Shown here: positions 33,871-45,325 of the stretch, in pieces
Layout of the letters: the number at the start of each line of letters is the position of its first letter
Numbering within the stretch: the stretch's first letter is position 1
Assembly (NCBI GenBank): GCA_036346225.1
Contig: JARFIW010001104.1
Span: forward strand, 5,544,001-5,608,000
DNA from: Platerodrilus igneus
Taxonomy: Eukaryota > Arthropoda > Insecta > Coleoptera > Lycidae
Length of the DNA stretch: 64,000 bases
Direction: 5' to 3'
Made by a program: the position numbers and the translations under genes
Notes under the pieces: generated by a model
What the model was told of the DNA's origin: nothing
Databases searched by the model: none
Seen by the model: the letters and a program-made list of their open reading frames with translations, nothing else

Positions 33871-34951
33871 AGTCTTTTTTCAGAATTGGTTTAAAGCATC
33901 TACTGAAACGGAAATGAAGGGTTTACAATTGAGCCGAAGAACATCGAATTCTAAGTTACACAAGATAATTTTAGTCAACAAACCAAAAATAACGATACCA
34001 AATCCTGCTTTTTATTTTATATATCAAGATTGCCTTAGGAATTAGACTTACTCTCATCTTCAAATATTAAAAGTAGCATTTCGTAACCCGACTCTATGGC
34101 TAATTTTATGACGTACATATGGCACAATTTTATGGACGTTCTGAAAATTTATGCGGTACACTCTTCTTCTGTACTTGAAAAATTCCGAGATAGTTTCCGA
34201 TCTAGTCTCAAAAATATAATTTCAGGTCCATTTTTAATTAACCAGGGTATGTTATACTCATAACAGGTTTCGTTTCTTTTCAAGTAAAGCTGCTACTTTA
34301 TATTTAACAGTTTAGTACATTCGTAACGGTTTTGACGCCCCTAACAATTTAAAACCGCAGCTTGCGCTATACTGTTTGAAAAAATGATTGTTCCATATCT
34401 TCTGCACCTGCTGTTGCGCACTTTCAGCGTAACGCATTGATTTCTAAAGCTTTTACTACTTCCGTGTCAGTATGTTAATGTACTCGCAGAATGAATCAGT
34501 TTTCCAGGGTTGTTACATCCTATTTTAGTACGCTCGATACATTTTTTTGCAGAACTCTAAAGTTGTACATTCTGCTTTGCCTAAACTAAACATGAGATAT
34601 AAATTCTATTATAAGTTAATAAGGTGAAAAATATCCTACGTTATTATGCAAAGTACAAATGATTATTTAAAATTCAGGTAGTAACTAAAAGAAGAAAATA
34701 GAAGGTCTCGAACAGGATTCGAACTTCTAAACCTCGGCGAAGTCGCGGTTAAAGTTATATTATGAGGTGTTTATAACAACGCAGTGTGTCTCGTTTGATA
34801 TTTATCCGAGACAAAAGAACGACCTGCCTTGTATTAATGAGTTAGTGAGTTCTCAAATTCTTTCATATTATCAACAGCTGGAAGACCTTGTATCCCAAGA
34901 ACTTCCACTGAGTGTTTTGGAGATGTCTTTGGGAATTTCTTCGCGTGGTTA
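33871..34951. other. No gene seen
   Basis: No coding motif. A tRNA-promoter-like AGTTCGAATCCTG on the minus strand near 34710 is not backed by a foldable tRNA. The frame at 34767-35036 runs into the piggyBac terminus and is not taken as a gene. Confidence 0.45.
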
Positions 34952-37575
34952 CCCCTCCATTAGTCGCAATAATATGCGTCAGATTGGTCACGGCGATCTG
35001 ACAGATCACTTTCATGACTACTTGTATTTTTGTTAAAATTTGAGGTTCACCAACTCACACCAAGTACGTAAAGTATTTTAGAAGAAGTACGCAAGTACTT
35101 TTGATAAACAACATAGAAACAAGCAATAAAACAGCTACATTAACTCAAGAATGAAACAGAGTAAGTAACAGTTAGTTCAAAATAAATGGTAACTTTCATG
35201 ATGATGGTACCTACTTACATAATACTCACCTACTAACTTTCATAATGTAGGGAAAAACATAAGAACTTGAACATAATCAATAAGTATACTTATACATATT
35301 ATGAAAAAAAAATTGCCTTAGATACAAAATTAAAAAATGAGAAACTATAATGAATCAATAAATCAGCAGAATAATCGAACAATAGTATATAGCTACACAC
35401 GTCCCTCTTCTTCAGATACGTAATCACAGGTCGTATTGCAGTCCGACTGACACCTCATTCCGGAATGTCGGTGGCAAAGTGAAACTTTACAGACGTGGCA
35501 TTTGTTTTTAGTAAGACGCCTTTTCTTTCCAATCCTGCATGATAAACATGGCAACCGTTTTTCATCAGTCTCCGTAGGCGCTACAATTTCTGATGTGCTC
35601 GTGCTTGTACGTTCTAAGTGAAGTCTCTTCAAACCGATTAATACTGTCAACGGAAGTCCAGTTTTGGTCGTCCCTCTTTTCTCTAGCTGCTCTTGTATAA
35701 GTGAAACTGCACGTTGTCTTATAAAAGCCCTCCTGCTACTCACTTTATTTTTGTTGCCAGTGAACAAGATTTGACTGTTTATTCTCGCAGTATTCAACAT
35801 CGAGAAAAAGATGACCATTGGCCAACGTTTAGTAGTTCTAGAGACATCATATGTAGTGCACATCTTGTCCACAGTATCAACGCCCCCTTTGGTTTTATTA
35901 TAGAAGGTTATTATTTCAGGTTTTTTTTGTCCTCCTGTTTCTTCATCAATTTTGGCATCAAAGTGTAGACTGGATAACAAAATGACATTTTTGTTGGTTT
36001 TGGGAGCATATGAAATAAGAGTTCCTCCTTTCTGAAACCCAAACTTGCTCGAATATTGTTCATTTTTTGAAGATTTAAAAGGTAATGGAATTTGGAGTTT
36101 ATTTATTCTTAGGGTCCCGACCATTGACAACTTCATAGCTTTCAAATCGTTTAGGAGACAGTAGCTGGTGAACCAGTTGTGAATGGTCAGGTTTCTCCCT
36201 GATCCACTTACAGGACAAACTAAGCGCTTCGCTATATCATCTGACAGGTTACTCACAATAAAAGCGCCTTCAGGCTGAGTTCCTAAATACACTTCCAAAT
36301 TGAGTGTGTAGCCCATTCTAGCATCAGCTAGATTGAGTATTTTAATTCCATAACTAGCAGGTTTTCTTGAATTATACTGGCGGAAAATGCACTTTCCCCT
36401 AAACGCAACCAGCATTTCATCTAGCGTGAGATTTTTTCCGGGACAGTAATGTTTTCTGCAGTTTTCAACGTAGTGTTTAAAACACTCTCTAATTACTGCA
36501 AGGCGGTCGAATGCTCTTCTTTCTTGCCTAGTGTGGCTGTTGTCAAAACGAACAGAACGAATAATGAAGCGGAATCGTCTCAAGCGCATGGTAAGCCTGA
36601 AATGCTCAACCCCGATCGGCTGTCCAAAGCTCTTCTAAATTTAGAAGGCTTGCTCTATAAACTCCGTCGAGGTACAAAAGACCTCTAATCGCTCTCAGTT
36701 CAGCCATATCTATCACCTTCGCATCTCTTGGTCGAGAAAATTTTTCTTGAATTTTTATAATGTATTGATTCGTATATTCGAGAATCGTGTTCAATATTTG
36801 ATCATCGATCATAAGGTTCCAAGCTCCCAGAACATTGTTCACATTTCTCGCAGCACCTTTTACCCCAGGAACGTGTATGATGGCATTTTGTGCGACTCGC
36901 CTTCTTACTTGATTGTAAGGCTTTTTTTTCATTTCCAACTATTTATGATTTTTTGTTCTTCTTTTGGTGGGCAACATAAAATTCGTTGTCATTATCAGAT
37001 TCGTCATCAGTGGGTTCGCCAGAATCAGGCTGCCTTTCGCGCTGAATATCTTCATCACGGACGTCTTCATCTGTGTCTGTCTCTTCTTCAAATGATAAAT
37101 CTCCTGCATTGTCATCGTGGTTATCTTCTTCAAGCATGCGAAGTATTTCCTGAACATGTTTCTCATTTTCGAGGTTATACATGCGACGTTCCATCTTATG
37201 TCTGAAAAAAAGGTATATTAGTCGCGGCGATCTGAGAGATCGTAGGAGTTATTTCAACCAATTCCGTAATATATTTACAAAAAGTAAATATTGCCAAATG
37301 GTACAGTTGAAGTCATAAAATGAATAAAATAAAAAAGTTAACGTTTATATGAAGTAGGGTAAACTTACGATCTCGGTCGCGGCGATCTGTCAGAACGTAT
37401 TTGTCACTTTAATACTACGAACTCACTCAAACAAGGCTAGAAAGGTGCTAACTTCTTCCATTCTATCCATCAGACAGCTATTAGAAAGGAAAGCTCATGG
37501 TTGCCAACCCTTAGTGAGGGGGAACAAAAAATATTCCCGTCTGATCTGTCAGATCGCGCACGACTAACGGAGGGG
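34952..37575 (-). mobile_element. piggyBac-superfamily DNA transposon, ~2.6 kb
   Basis: The termini read CCCCTCCATTAGTCGCA at the left and, reversed, CCCCTCCGTTAGTCGTG at the right (37575 inward). The expected TTAA flank is not clean: left TTA, right TA. Four copies of a palindromic GATCTGACAGATC-like motif lie near the ends: 34995-35007, 37229-37241, about 37384-37395, and 37543-37555. The transposase relic is on the minus strand. The left terminus has an extra ~25-bp stretch between the terminal motif and its first palindrome. Confidence 0.85.
35393..37194 (-). pseudogene. piggyBac-type transposase, two frameshifts and a catalytic Asp-to-His
   Basis: Three pieces in order: 37194-36943, an acidic N-terminus (MERRMYNLENEKHVQEILRM, then runs of Asp/Glu); 36938-36606, the start of the catalytic domain (RAIRGLLYLDGVYRAS); and 36589-35393, 398 codons of catalytic core and C-terminus. 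The first catalytic Asp is in LTLDEMLVAFRG (residue 57 of the last piece) and the third in TKGGVDTVDKM (residue 238). The second, normally DNWFTS, reads IHNWFTS (His137, codon at 36179-36181). The C-terminus keeps a Cys/His cluster (Cys 348, 351, 364, 367, 372, 380, 384, 388), as in active family members. Frames change near 36940 and 36600. Inactive. Confidence 0.9.
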
Positions 37576-38518
37576 TACCCATTGCGCTTTATTGGCTTCA
37601 CAAAGTTTTATTTTAATATTAAGTATAAGGAATTTTTAATCTAAACGGGAAAGCTTTACTTTCCATCGTTATTTTTGAGGTATAAGTTAGGTTATTACGC
37701 ATAAAATTGTAGTTCTTCAGTTCTCATGCACAAAAATCCACAGTTTATTGTATGTAATTCGTCGAATAGGCCTTTTCACACACCTTGAAGAATGCGTGGT
37801 TTTTGCCCTAACCAATGAAAGTTTACCTGAGAATTCTTACCGTTCCTTTTAATTACCTTGGTTTTGTTCCGAATGTGGTAGGATAGCAACCAACTGCACA
37901 GCAGAATTTGTAAAAAAACGCTACTTAAATACGAAGATCGTGCTGCACATTTAGCCGCCAGAGCAGGTTTCCCGAGAAGCAACGGACGCTAGATTTACCT
38001 TAAACTACTACAAACAAAACAAAGCCGTTCCGCAGTTAATTAAATTATATTTCATTGTCGTAAAATTGTGAAATGTTGCCCCCTCTGCAGCACCACGTCT
38101 GGTATTATTACGTATCTGTTACTTTTAGCGGTTACAATTTGGCGCCAATTCCCAGGTTTCTTTTTGTTAAATGCGTGTTACAATTCTTTATTTTACCTCA
38201 GATTGTCTCTTTTCTGATTAGAAATATTAGATACACATTTTTCTCTTAAATTATAATAAAGTAATTACCGACATTTTACAGGTTACCTGCAAGTCAACAT
38301 TTATTTCCCGCGGCCATGTTGAATTTAATGTTATTAACTGATATAATTCTTAATATTAAAATCATGTACTGTATTTACAAAAGTTAGTAGTTTGTGTTAA
38401 ATTACCTATGGTTTTTGACTGTTTTCTAATATAAGACCTAAGGATTTTAGTAACTGGTGTCGTTGCCTTTCATACCTCTTTTGCACGAACAAATACTTTA
38501 AACTTTTTTATCAAAATA
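37576..38518. other. No gene seen
   Basis: Noncoding DNA between the piggyBac and mariner elements; the 68-codon minus frame at 37776 has no motif. Confidence 0.5.
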
Positions 38519-39226
38519 CAAGGGGTGACAGGAAAGTAAGGTCTTCAACGCTGTAACTCGCCGGATTCCGCGCTAGGCGAAATCTGGCAACAGCGCCGTG
38601 TTGCCTGGTTCCCCCACTACAACTTTGCTGCTGGGCTCGTCATTGCCCGACCGCTCAGTCTTGGCTGAGCAGCCGTCAACAATAGAAGTACCCTTCGCGT
38701 CAGCGTCCAAGTGCGAATTGCGTTCGGTAATACGTTTCTTAAGTGCGAAAAAGGTGACACCAAAAGAAATTCATCGTCAATTGGTTGAAGTTTACGGGAA
38801 AAACTGTATGAACATTAAAAATGTGCGTAAGTGGTGCCGCGAGTTTAATTCCGGGCGAAGTAACATTCACGACGAGGAAAGAAGTGGCCGGCCGCCGCTC
38901 TTGGATGAGATTGTTCGGGCACTGAAGGCGCAAAAATGCTTAGAAATCGCCGCGCGACAGTTAAAGAATTGGAAGGAAAGAACAAGTTTGGGTGGGACGC
39001 GGAGGTTAAAAAAGAAGTCAACACCTGGCTGCGCGAAGCGGACGCAAAGTGGTACGACACCGGCATACAAAAGTACATCGCGCGGATGCGGAAAATGTTG
39101 AAAAAAATGGCGATTATGTTGAAAAATAGCCAAGACCCTGGCCTTTCCAACGATGTATCACACTTTGTAAATAAATGTTATTTTCTACGAAAAAAATAGG
39201 AGACCTTACTTTCCTGTCACCCCTCG
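38519..39226 (+). mobile_element. Internally deleted mariner element, 708 bp
   Basis: The left end reads CAAGGGGTGACAGGAAAGTA and the right end, reversed, CGAGGGGTGACAGGAAAGTA; the match continues AGGTCT. TA lies on both sides (38517-38518 and 39227-39228). Complete mariners are about 1.3 kb, so roughly 600 bp are missing from the centre. The termini are better kept than the coding part, as in non-autonomous derivatives moved by a transposase supplied from elsewhere. Confidence 0.9.
38598..39140 (+). pseudogene. mariner transposase: DNA-binding domain fused to C-terminus, catalytic core deleted
   Basis: The frame 38598-39101 reads the N-terminal paired-type helix-turn-helix (ELRSVIRFLSAKKVTPKEIH, then VRKWCREFNSGRSNIHDEER) and GRPPLLDEIVRALK. 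The second frame at 38936-39199 then gives the end of a mariner transposase (GWDAEVKKEVNTWLREAD, IQKYIARMRKML). The whole DDE/D catalytic core between them is absent. The join lies near 38925-38985 and also changes frame. The product could at most bind DNA. If expressed it might compete for termini, but nothing here shows expression. Confidence 0.85.
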
Positions 39227-39228
39227 TA

Positions 39229-40702
39229 TCTACTCTCTTAACTGTACAATTTAGTGGCTAAAAACCTTTTCTTATAGGCCACAATTATATTAATTTTATT
39301 TTAAATAACACAAATACAACCAAGTGTCAATAATAATTACCAGGTGTGCTGTTTGTATCTAGTACATGTTTTGTATGAAAAATACTTTTAATCTCTTCTT
39401 TGAAAAAAGAAAAATGCGTACTCTTTCTTACCTGTGTATTTTGGTGTTTGATCGTCATATTCAATAACTAATACGAATTATGTACATGTAAGCTTAGACA
39501 AAATTACCTTATCATTTTATAATTAAAAATGCAACCAAATCATTTCTTATCTAATACAATTAAGAATATTCCTCTAAAACTAACTTCTAATTATACTTTA
39601 TATAAACTATATCATATAGCCTCTGCTTTATTTATAAACTACAAGATTTTGATGGCAAATTTCAAGAACCATAGCATATTAAAGATTCTTTTCTCTTTAT
39701 TTATAACAATTAACTAGCAACTATATGTTTTCTTATCTTTGATTAAGAATATATTTTGTCTTTTCTGCCTTTATTTGAATAGATTTTTTATCTTTTGACG
39801 TTACCTTTTCAATATAAATATTTATTACCTTTGAACCTCAAATTTGTTAACTTTTACCTAAATCCAATTTATACATTTTAGGCTTATCATATTGTATACT
39901 TAATTGTGTGGTCCTTTGACGTTGAATCTTTTTAAATCTTTTTATTTCATTTTTCATAAAGAGTTAATTTATCTCTAAATGATAGTTCGTCTACTCCTAG
40001 CTAAGAAAAGTTTTTATTTATCACTACACTTAAATAATTTTTTTTCTCTTAAATTTTCACCTTTTATCTCGCTATTATTCGTGTTATTATATAACACACT
40101 ATATTTTTTATCATAGCTGATATATCTTTCGTTTGAACAACTAAACGAATATGTGGAACATCTACTAGCTAATGTAGCATGATGCTTGATTCTTTGGACA
40201 TATATATAGCAAGTGCAAGCGATAGCCTTGTAGTAAAAAGTCGATTTTCACAGTTGTGACTACAAAGAATTTTTATTGTGTTATGCCTCATTTGGAACTT
40301 AGTTATTTTTAATTATCGACGTGCTGGAATAGGGCATATGTTATCGCTAATGTTGCAGGTGATCCTTTAGACCGATCTGTTCTAATAGAAACATCATCTA
40401 CTCTCTACCTTCTCTAGGGTGCTTAAAACTTTGTTTTTTCCCTATATCTCCGCTTCAACCTTATTTTTCACCCTGTTGGATCTGATTCCCGATTCAACCG
40501 TCCATCACATATGAATGGTGCTCTCGCACTCTGGGCTGTTCACTTCACCTTGACTGGTCAAGTGTGCTTTGCTCCTCTTCTACCTGGTTGCTATGAAGCT
40601 CAAAATATCGCATCTCCCTCTTTTAATCCATTTTTCATTTTTATTTTATTTTATACTTTCTAAGTCGTTGCATAGTTAGAGGCTTGTTGCAACACGACAA
40701 TG
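39229..40702. other. No gene seen
   Basis: Very AT-rich and noncoding; frames such as 39529-39717 have low-complexity composition and no motif. Confidence 0.5.
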
Positions 40703-40966
40703 ACCGGCTCCGTGGCGTATGACTACTATGTCCTAGGTTCCGAGTTTGGATCCCGACACGGTCCGCTTAAAAAATGTTAGGCGAGCATTTTTCACAAAAA
40801 TACGCTCGCGTTCGGATGAGAGGTAAAATGTAAGTTCCGTCTGTGAGTGTTGTCACGCACGTTAAAGCTCTCTGCCTTGCTTGGAACAGAAAGTGTTCGG
40901 CAAAATTCAAAATTTTCCAGATGTAGTACTTTAGGGTGGAGTATTGGAAAATCCAACGTACTGCCT
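40703..40966 (+). mobile_element. tRNA-derived SINE, copy with a deletion in the tRNA-like head
   Basis: Reads GGCTCCGTGGCGTA, then lacks about 20 bases found in the copy at 41797-42095, and continues with a decayed B box (GAGTTTGGATCCC) and the body (GTTAGGCGAGCATTTTTCAC and TGTTGTCACGCACGTTAAAG). The 3' end is GGGTGGAGTATTGGAAAATC. Possible target duplication CACGACAATG (40693-40702) and CACGACATTG (40967-40976), with one mismatch. The damaged A-B region suggests that it is transcriptionally dead. Confidence 0.82.
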
Positions 40967-41112
40967 CACGACATTGGGCCTTAGATGTGGAGAACTTCCG
41001 TTTAGCCTTGTATGAGGTTACAATTCATATCGCAACCATTACACCTGCACAAATAATACAAGCTACACAAGTAACCGATACGTAGGAGACACCGATAAGA
41101 ACGAAAAGACCA

Positions 41113-42540
41113 ATGGAATCAACCCCGAAACAGTCGGGACCATCTGGAGATTCTAATAATACCGAAAAAACATTACTGCGTATATACAACGGCCTAATTA
41201 GATACATTGATTGTAACTTAGATGGCACAAACAGACTTAAAGTAGAAAAAAGGGCCAAATTTAAAAAAACAGTGGCTGAATGGGTCTTGTTCCAAGCGGA
41301 GATAGTTGGGGAAAACAGATTACTCAAACAACAAAACGCAACCCTGCAAAAACAACTCTTTGAGGCCAAAATGGAACTGGAAACTAAGAAGATCGAGCAC
41401 GAAAGGCACCCACAACAAGTACACAGAAACACTGGTATCTCCTATGCTAATGCTGTAAAGTCCACGCACGCACCAAACCCAAAGCAGGACCTCATAACTA
41501 AAAACCAAACCTCAACCATCTTTATTACAGCAAGAAAAAAAGGGGGAAACGGTTCAACAAAATAGGGACATTTTTACAAAAACCATCAACTCTGCCCAAA
41601 ACAAAATTAAAATTAAAAGCATCCGTGCTGTAAGTTAAGCCCTAATTGTAGAAACCTGCAGCAAAACCGAGTCTGAAAAAATTATAAACAATCTGAATTT
41701 GGGACAGATACTAAATTCCAAACAACCCCAGAAGAGGCAACCATTATGATGTTCCAACGTACCCTGAAGACGATAAAATCACCGACATGATATACATTAC
41801 ATGTGATTTTCCAATGCTCCACCCGAAGGTACTACATTGGCCAGGAGGCGAGTTTTTATTTACCTGGAAAATTTGGAATTTTGCCGAACCCTTGCTGTTC
41901 CAAGCAAGGTAGGGATCTTTAACGTGCGTGACAACACTCACACACGGGACCTCCATTTTACCTCTCATCCGAACGAGGGTGTATTTTTGTGAAAAATGCT
42001 CGCCTAACATTTTTCAAGCGGACCGTGTCGGGATTCGAACCCGGGACCTTGGGCGTAGTAGTCACACACATACCACTACGCCACGGAGCCGCCTTGACAT
42101 GATATACAAACAAAATTTAGAGGGAAGCTAAGTAAACAAAAGTTTGAAGGAAACTTCAAATTAGCATTCAAAACAGGACCTAAGGGAAAAACGACGACGT
42201 ATCATGTGGCATCCTCTAGTGGGAAAATCAGAAACTTTCTGATATCTACATCCAAATTATATGTGGAATACAGGAGTCTCTCCGTAAGGGACTACATAGT
42301 TGTACCAAAGTGCTTAAGATGTCAGGCACATAACTAAGCACTGTCCAAAACAGCATGACATCTGCAATCACTGCGGGGAGGAAGACATTAAACACAAAAG
42401 GGCCGACTGCCTAAATCTACCCAGTCAGCGGTTTGCATCCCGTGCGGCAAGAGACACAGAACATGTACAAAATATCACAAAGTCTGCCTAGCTTATAAAA
42501 TGATGTGGGAGAGACTCGTACAAAAGACAGATTGTGAATA
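41113..42540 (+). pseudogene. R1-like LINE ORF1 (gag-like, CCHC knuckles), split by a SINE
   Basis: The frame starts at 41113 (MESTPKQSGPSGDSN) and runs 150 codons. It includes a helical, probably coiled-coil stretch with repeated Leu/Glu/Gln (ENRLLKQQNATLQKQLFEAK), then a stop near 41563. Downstream broken frames continue to the SINE and resume at 42096. Three knuckle-like clusters follow: CLRCQ near 42318, CNHCGEED...HKRADC near 42362-42410, and CIPCGKRH near 42440. This order fits ORF1 of R1/Jockey-type LINEs, which coats the element RNA. Stops, frameshifts and the insertion break it. Confidence 0.78.
41797..42095 (-). mobile_element. tRNA-derived SINE, full length, with 13-bp target duplication
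   Basis: On the minus strand the 299-bp element starts AAGGCGGCTCCGTGGCGTAG. Its tRNA-like head has an A box (TGGCGTAGTGG) and a perfect B box (GGTTCGAATCC). The body contains GTTAGGCGAGCATTTTTCAC and TGTTGTCACGCACGTTAAAG, and the 3' end is GGAGCATTGGAAAATCACAT. GACATGATATACA flanks both sides (41784-41796 and 42096-42108), the duplication made on insertion. RNA polymerase III would initiate from the A and B boxes. It sits in antisense orientation in ORF1 of the R1-like LINE, so it is younger than that LINE. Confidence 0.93.
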
Positions 42541-42729
42541 TTAAACACCAACAAGCGCCCAAAATCGCAAACAAACCACTATCACAGACGCTACAAAATA
42601 GACAAAAGGTACAACGACACAAAGAACAAAACCAACGATTTCTGACAACCAAAATTACCAGACACGACAGTACTACACAAACCACTCACAACGAACAACG
42701 ACAGCTACTTAGGGGTACGCAAACAGATA

Positions 42730-44180
42730 CACCAACTTCATGACTCTTGGACCAGACGAACATTAACAATATACACCAGTTGAACGGAATGACAAGTGTA
42801 ACGGTTATGACCGAAATCTGCAAGCTTGCGGAGGAACTAAACCTTGATCTGCTGCTCCTACAAGAACCATACGTGACCCACTGAAAGATTTCAGGCATGC
42901 CTATAACAACCCGGGTGATCCCCAAAGAGGAAAGATCAATGCCAGCGGTGATAGTTCTTAACAAGAATACCACCGTAACACGTATACATTACATCCAGAA
43001 TGAACACTGCGTGTGGATCGAAGTGACACTTATAGTGGCGACGAACAACTTCCAATACAGACACGAACCGGATGCATACATAAATGACGCAGAGATCATT
43101 TTTTGTACGGACAAACATCTACCAACCATCTTGTTAGCCGATGTTAACGCTAAATCCTCACTGTCGCATTGCGACGACATGGATAACAGGGTCGAAAAGG
43201 TCGAACAGCTTCTACATCAACAACAGCTAGAAATTATTAACCAACCTAATAACCCGCAAACTTTCGAAAACAGGACCTGGGCGAAAAGTAGCATAGATTA
43301 CGGTGGCAAATGGAAGTGCATACCGACATATATTAAACTGGAGGGTCCACAGCAGGGCAACAATGAATGATCACAATCTGATCACTTTCGATTTTAACAG
43401 ACAACCCGAAACCCCACCCTCCTGAGACAATACCCCAACGACAGGTAGGAAATACAACATCAAAAAGGCCATCTGGAAAAAAACTCGAAAGTAAATTTCC
43501 ATCCGATACCCATAATACAAGGAGATGATGTCCACGAATACACTAAGCAACTCACTAATGCCATACACCAAGCTATGAATGGGTCGATACCACAAACAAC
43601 CCAATGTCGAGGGTCCAGGCCAACCTCGTGTTGCGAGCTGCTTTCGACATTGATAAAACAAAAAAGAAAAGCCAGGGAAACATATCAGCAATCCTTTACG
43701 GAAATCGAAAGATAATACTACCTGACCAGGTATCGAGAAACAAAAGCTGTATACAAAACGAAGCTTCAAACATTCAAACGAGAATCCTGGGACAAATTTG
43801 TAGAGAAACACCTGAGGCGTGACGCATAGGGAGTTCCATATCGAATAGTTAGGGATACGATCAGACTAACAACCATCTACTTCACCCTATAGATGGATGA
43901 CGTAAACACCTCTAACTGGAACGATTCGGCAAAGGCACTAATAAAAGAGCTGATACCTAACGATAATCCCGAGGAAGACTCGGACAGTCAAGTGGATCCA
44001 CGGCATAATTCGCCAAAACGGCAATGGCAACAGACCTTGGAATCGACAGGAGGAGAACCTCCCCCCCTTCACGGAGGGGGAGGTGCTTTTGGCGATCACA
44101 AGGTGCGGAATCAAAAAAGCACCAAGTCCTGACAACATCCAGGCTGAACTCATAAAGACGTTGGCCGGAGACATACATTT
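42730..44180 (+). pseudogene. R1-like LINE ORF2: endonuclease and RT entry
   Basis: Near 42850 the text reads LDLLLLQEPYVTH, the endonuclease motif characteristic of R1- and I/Jockey-like LINEs. The frame 42897-43370 follows (MPAVIVLNKNTTVTR, EHCVWIEVT, LPTILLADVNAKSSL for the GDFNA-type motif, SSIDY). A DHNLITFDF end motif lies near 43375. The linker (VSRNKSCIQNEA-like, and PYRIVRDTIRLTT near 43835) leads to the RT entry LLAITRCGIKKAPSPDNIQA (44083-44145). Frames shift at least five times. The RT itself is deleted just after that motif. Confidence 0.78.
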
Positions 44181-44400
44181 TATGACTGGGCATGGACCAT
44201 ATCCAACATACAAGCACATATTTCAATTAACTGACACAGACACGTGCACGGGTGACGGGGAGTCCAGAGCATCTACTGCTGATTTGCATGGATCTCTGGA
44301 AGCCACACGACAACACACACCACACAATGAAGCTAATACAAGACGCACTTAACAACGGATAAACAATGACAGACATACTGTGGGACGAACTCCTCTTCCT
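44181..44400 (+). pseudogene. R1-like LINE ORF2 C-terminal zinc-knuckle end, joined to the RT start
   Basis: Directly after the RT entry the frame 44083-44352 reads MTGHGPYPTYKHIFQLTDTD, which belongs to the far C-terminal region of R1-type ORF2. Broken Cys-rich text follows (TCTxGDGE, then CMDLW in another frame). The pairing of these two distant parts shows a central deletion of most of the RT. Confidence 0.7.
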
Positions 44401-44963
44401 GCATCTAAATCAACTCACACAATACTAGACAAAAACACTACACGAAAGACATGAAAGACAAAGACCCTAACCAACTAACTAACAAACAAACAACCAAACA
44501 AATAAACAAAACAAACACCAAAACTAATACACACAAAACACACACACGCCAAATCGCTCGAGCGACCAAATGACAACACGTAACCTAACAAATATTACAA
44601 CGAAAGAGACTACAATAACAACACAAACACGCTCCTGGAACTACCAGAAACCCGCCCACTGACGACTTTCCAGGGGTTGAGCTGCTGAGTCACCAGGAGC
44701 TAAATCATACAGTAAAAAACAACAAGTCTCGCCCGGATTGATGAATTTCTACGTAGAATAAGTTTAGAATTTAATTCAGTTGTTAGCTAATAGGTTATGA
44801 CTTTTTGAAACCAACACTTAAATTTAGTACCTAAGCTAAATAACAAATAACAAGAGGGCAAACACAGTTGTATGAATAACTCGAGACCTGACTAACCCAC
44901 ATTGCAACTAATTTTAATGCAACCTTTTGGAAAAATACTGACAATATCACTGACGACACCACC
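44401..44963 (+). other. R1-like LINE 3' UTR, first part
   Basis: A- and C-rich noncoding sequence with AAAC-type simple repeats (44484-44520) and a GCTCCTGG/CCAGGAGC inverted pair (about 44632 and 44691). No coding frame. Confidence 0.45.
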
Positions 44964-45325
44964 CTGGGACTGTACGTGGCTCTCCTGGTTTCTGGCTGCC
45001 GATGGCCAGGACACGTGTAGCAATGCGAATTTCTCGTTTTCTGATTTCCTGCGACTGACGGTCGGGAACTGGAGAAAGAAGCAGTCCATGACACATTGCT
45101 ATGACACCACTACATACAGACAAATACACACATACAGTTTAGCACTCGCACACAAACATCACCAACACAAATACAAATATACTAACACGCAAACACACTG
45201 GGACTGTACGTGACCGCTCTGGTTTCCAGCTGCCGAAGGCCATAACAATGTGTAAGATTGCGGACTTTTCGGTTTCTGATTTCCGGCTGCAGACGGTCGG
45301 GAACTGGAAGGGGAAGCGGTCCCAT
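44964..45325 (+). repeat. Two direct repeats in the R1-like LINE 3' UTR
   Basis: 44964-45090 and 45199-45325 both start CTGGGACTGTACGTG and include a TGGTTTC...GCTGCCGA block, then ACGGTCGGGAACTGGA, at an offset of 235 bp. They are more diverged than the LINE-array units, so they are older. They are followed by the ATTTTC tail. Confidence 0.82.

Noticed and set aside
34690..34745. tRNA-like B box (AGTTCGAATCCTG) on the minus strand
   Set aside because: The T stem does not pair, no A box lies at the right distance, and the SINE body found elsewhere is absent.
35714..37205. + strand frames of 79-152 codons over the piggyBac element
   Set aside because: They are antisense to the transposase relic and have no motif.
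34952..37575. Clean TTAA target duplication for piggyBac
   Set aside because: The flanks read TTA on the left and TA on the right; only the terminal motif itself supports the limits.
38739..39150. Minus-strand frames over the mariner element
   Set aside because: They are shadows of the transposase frame.
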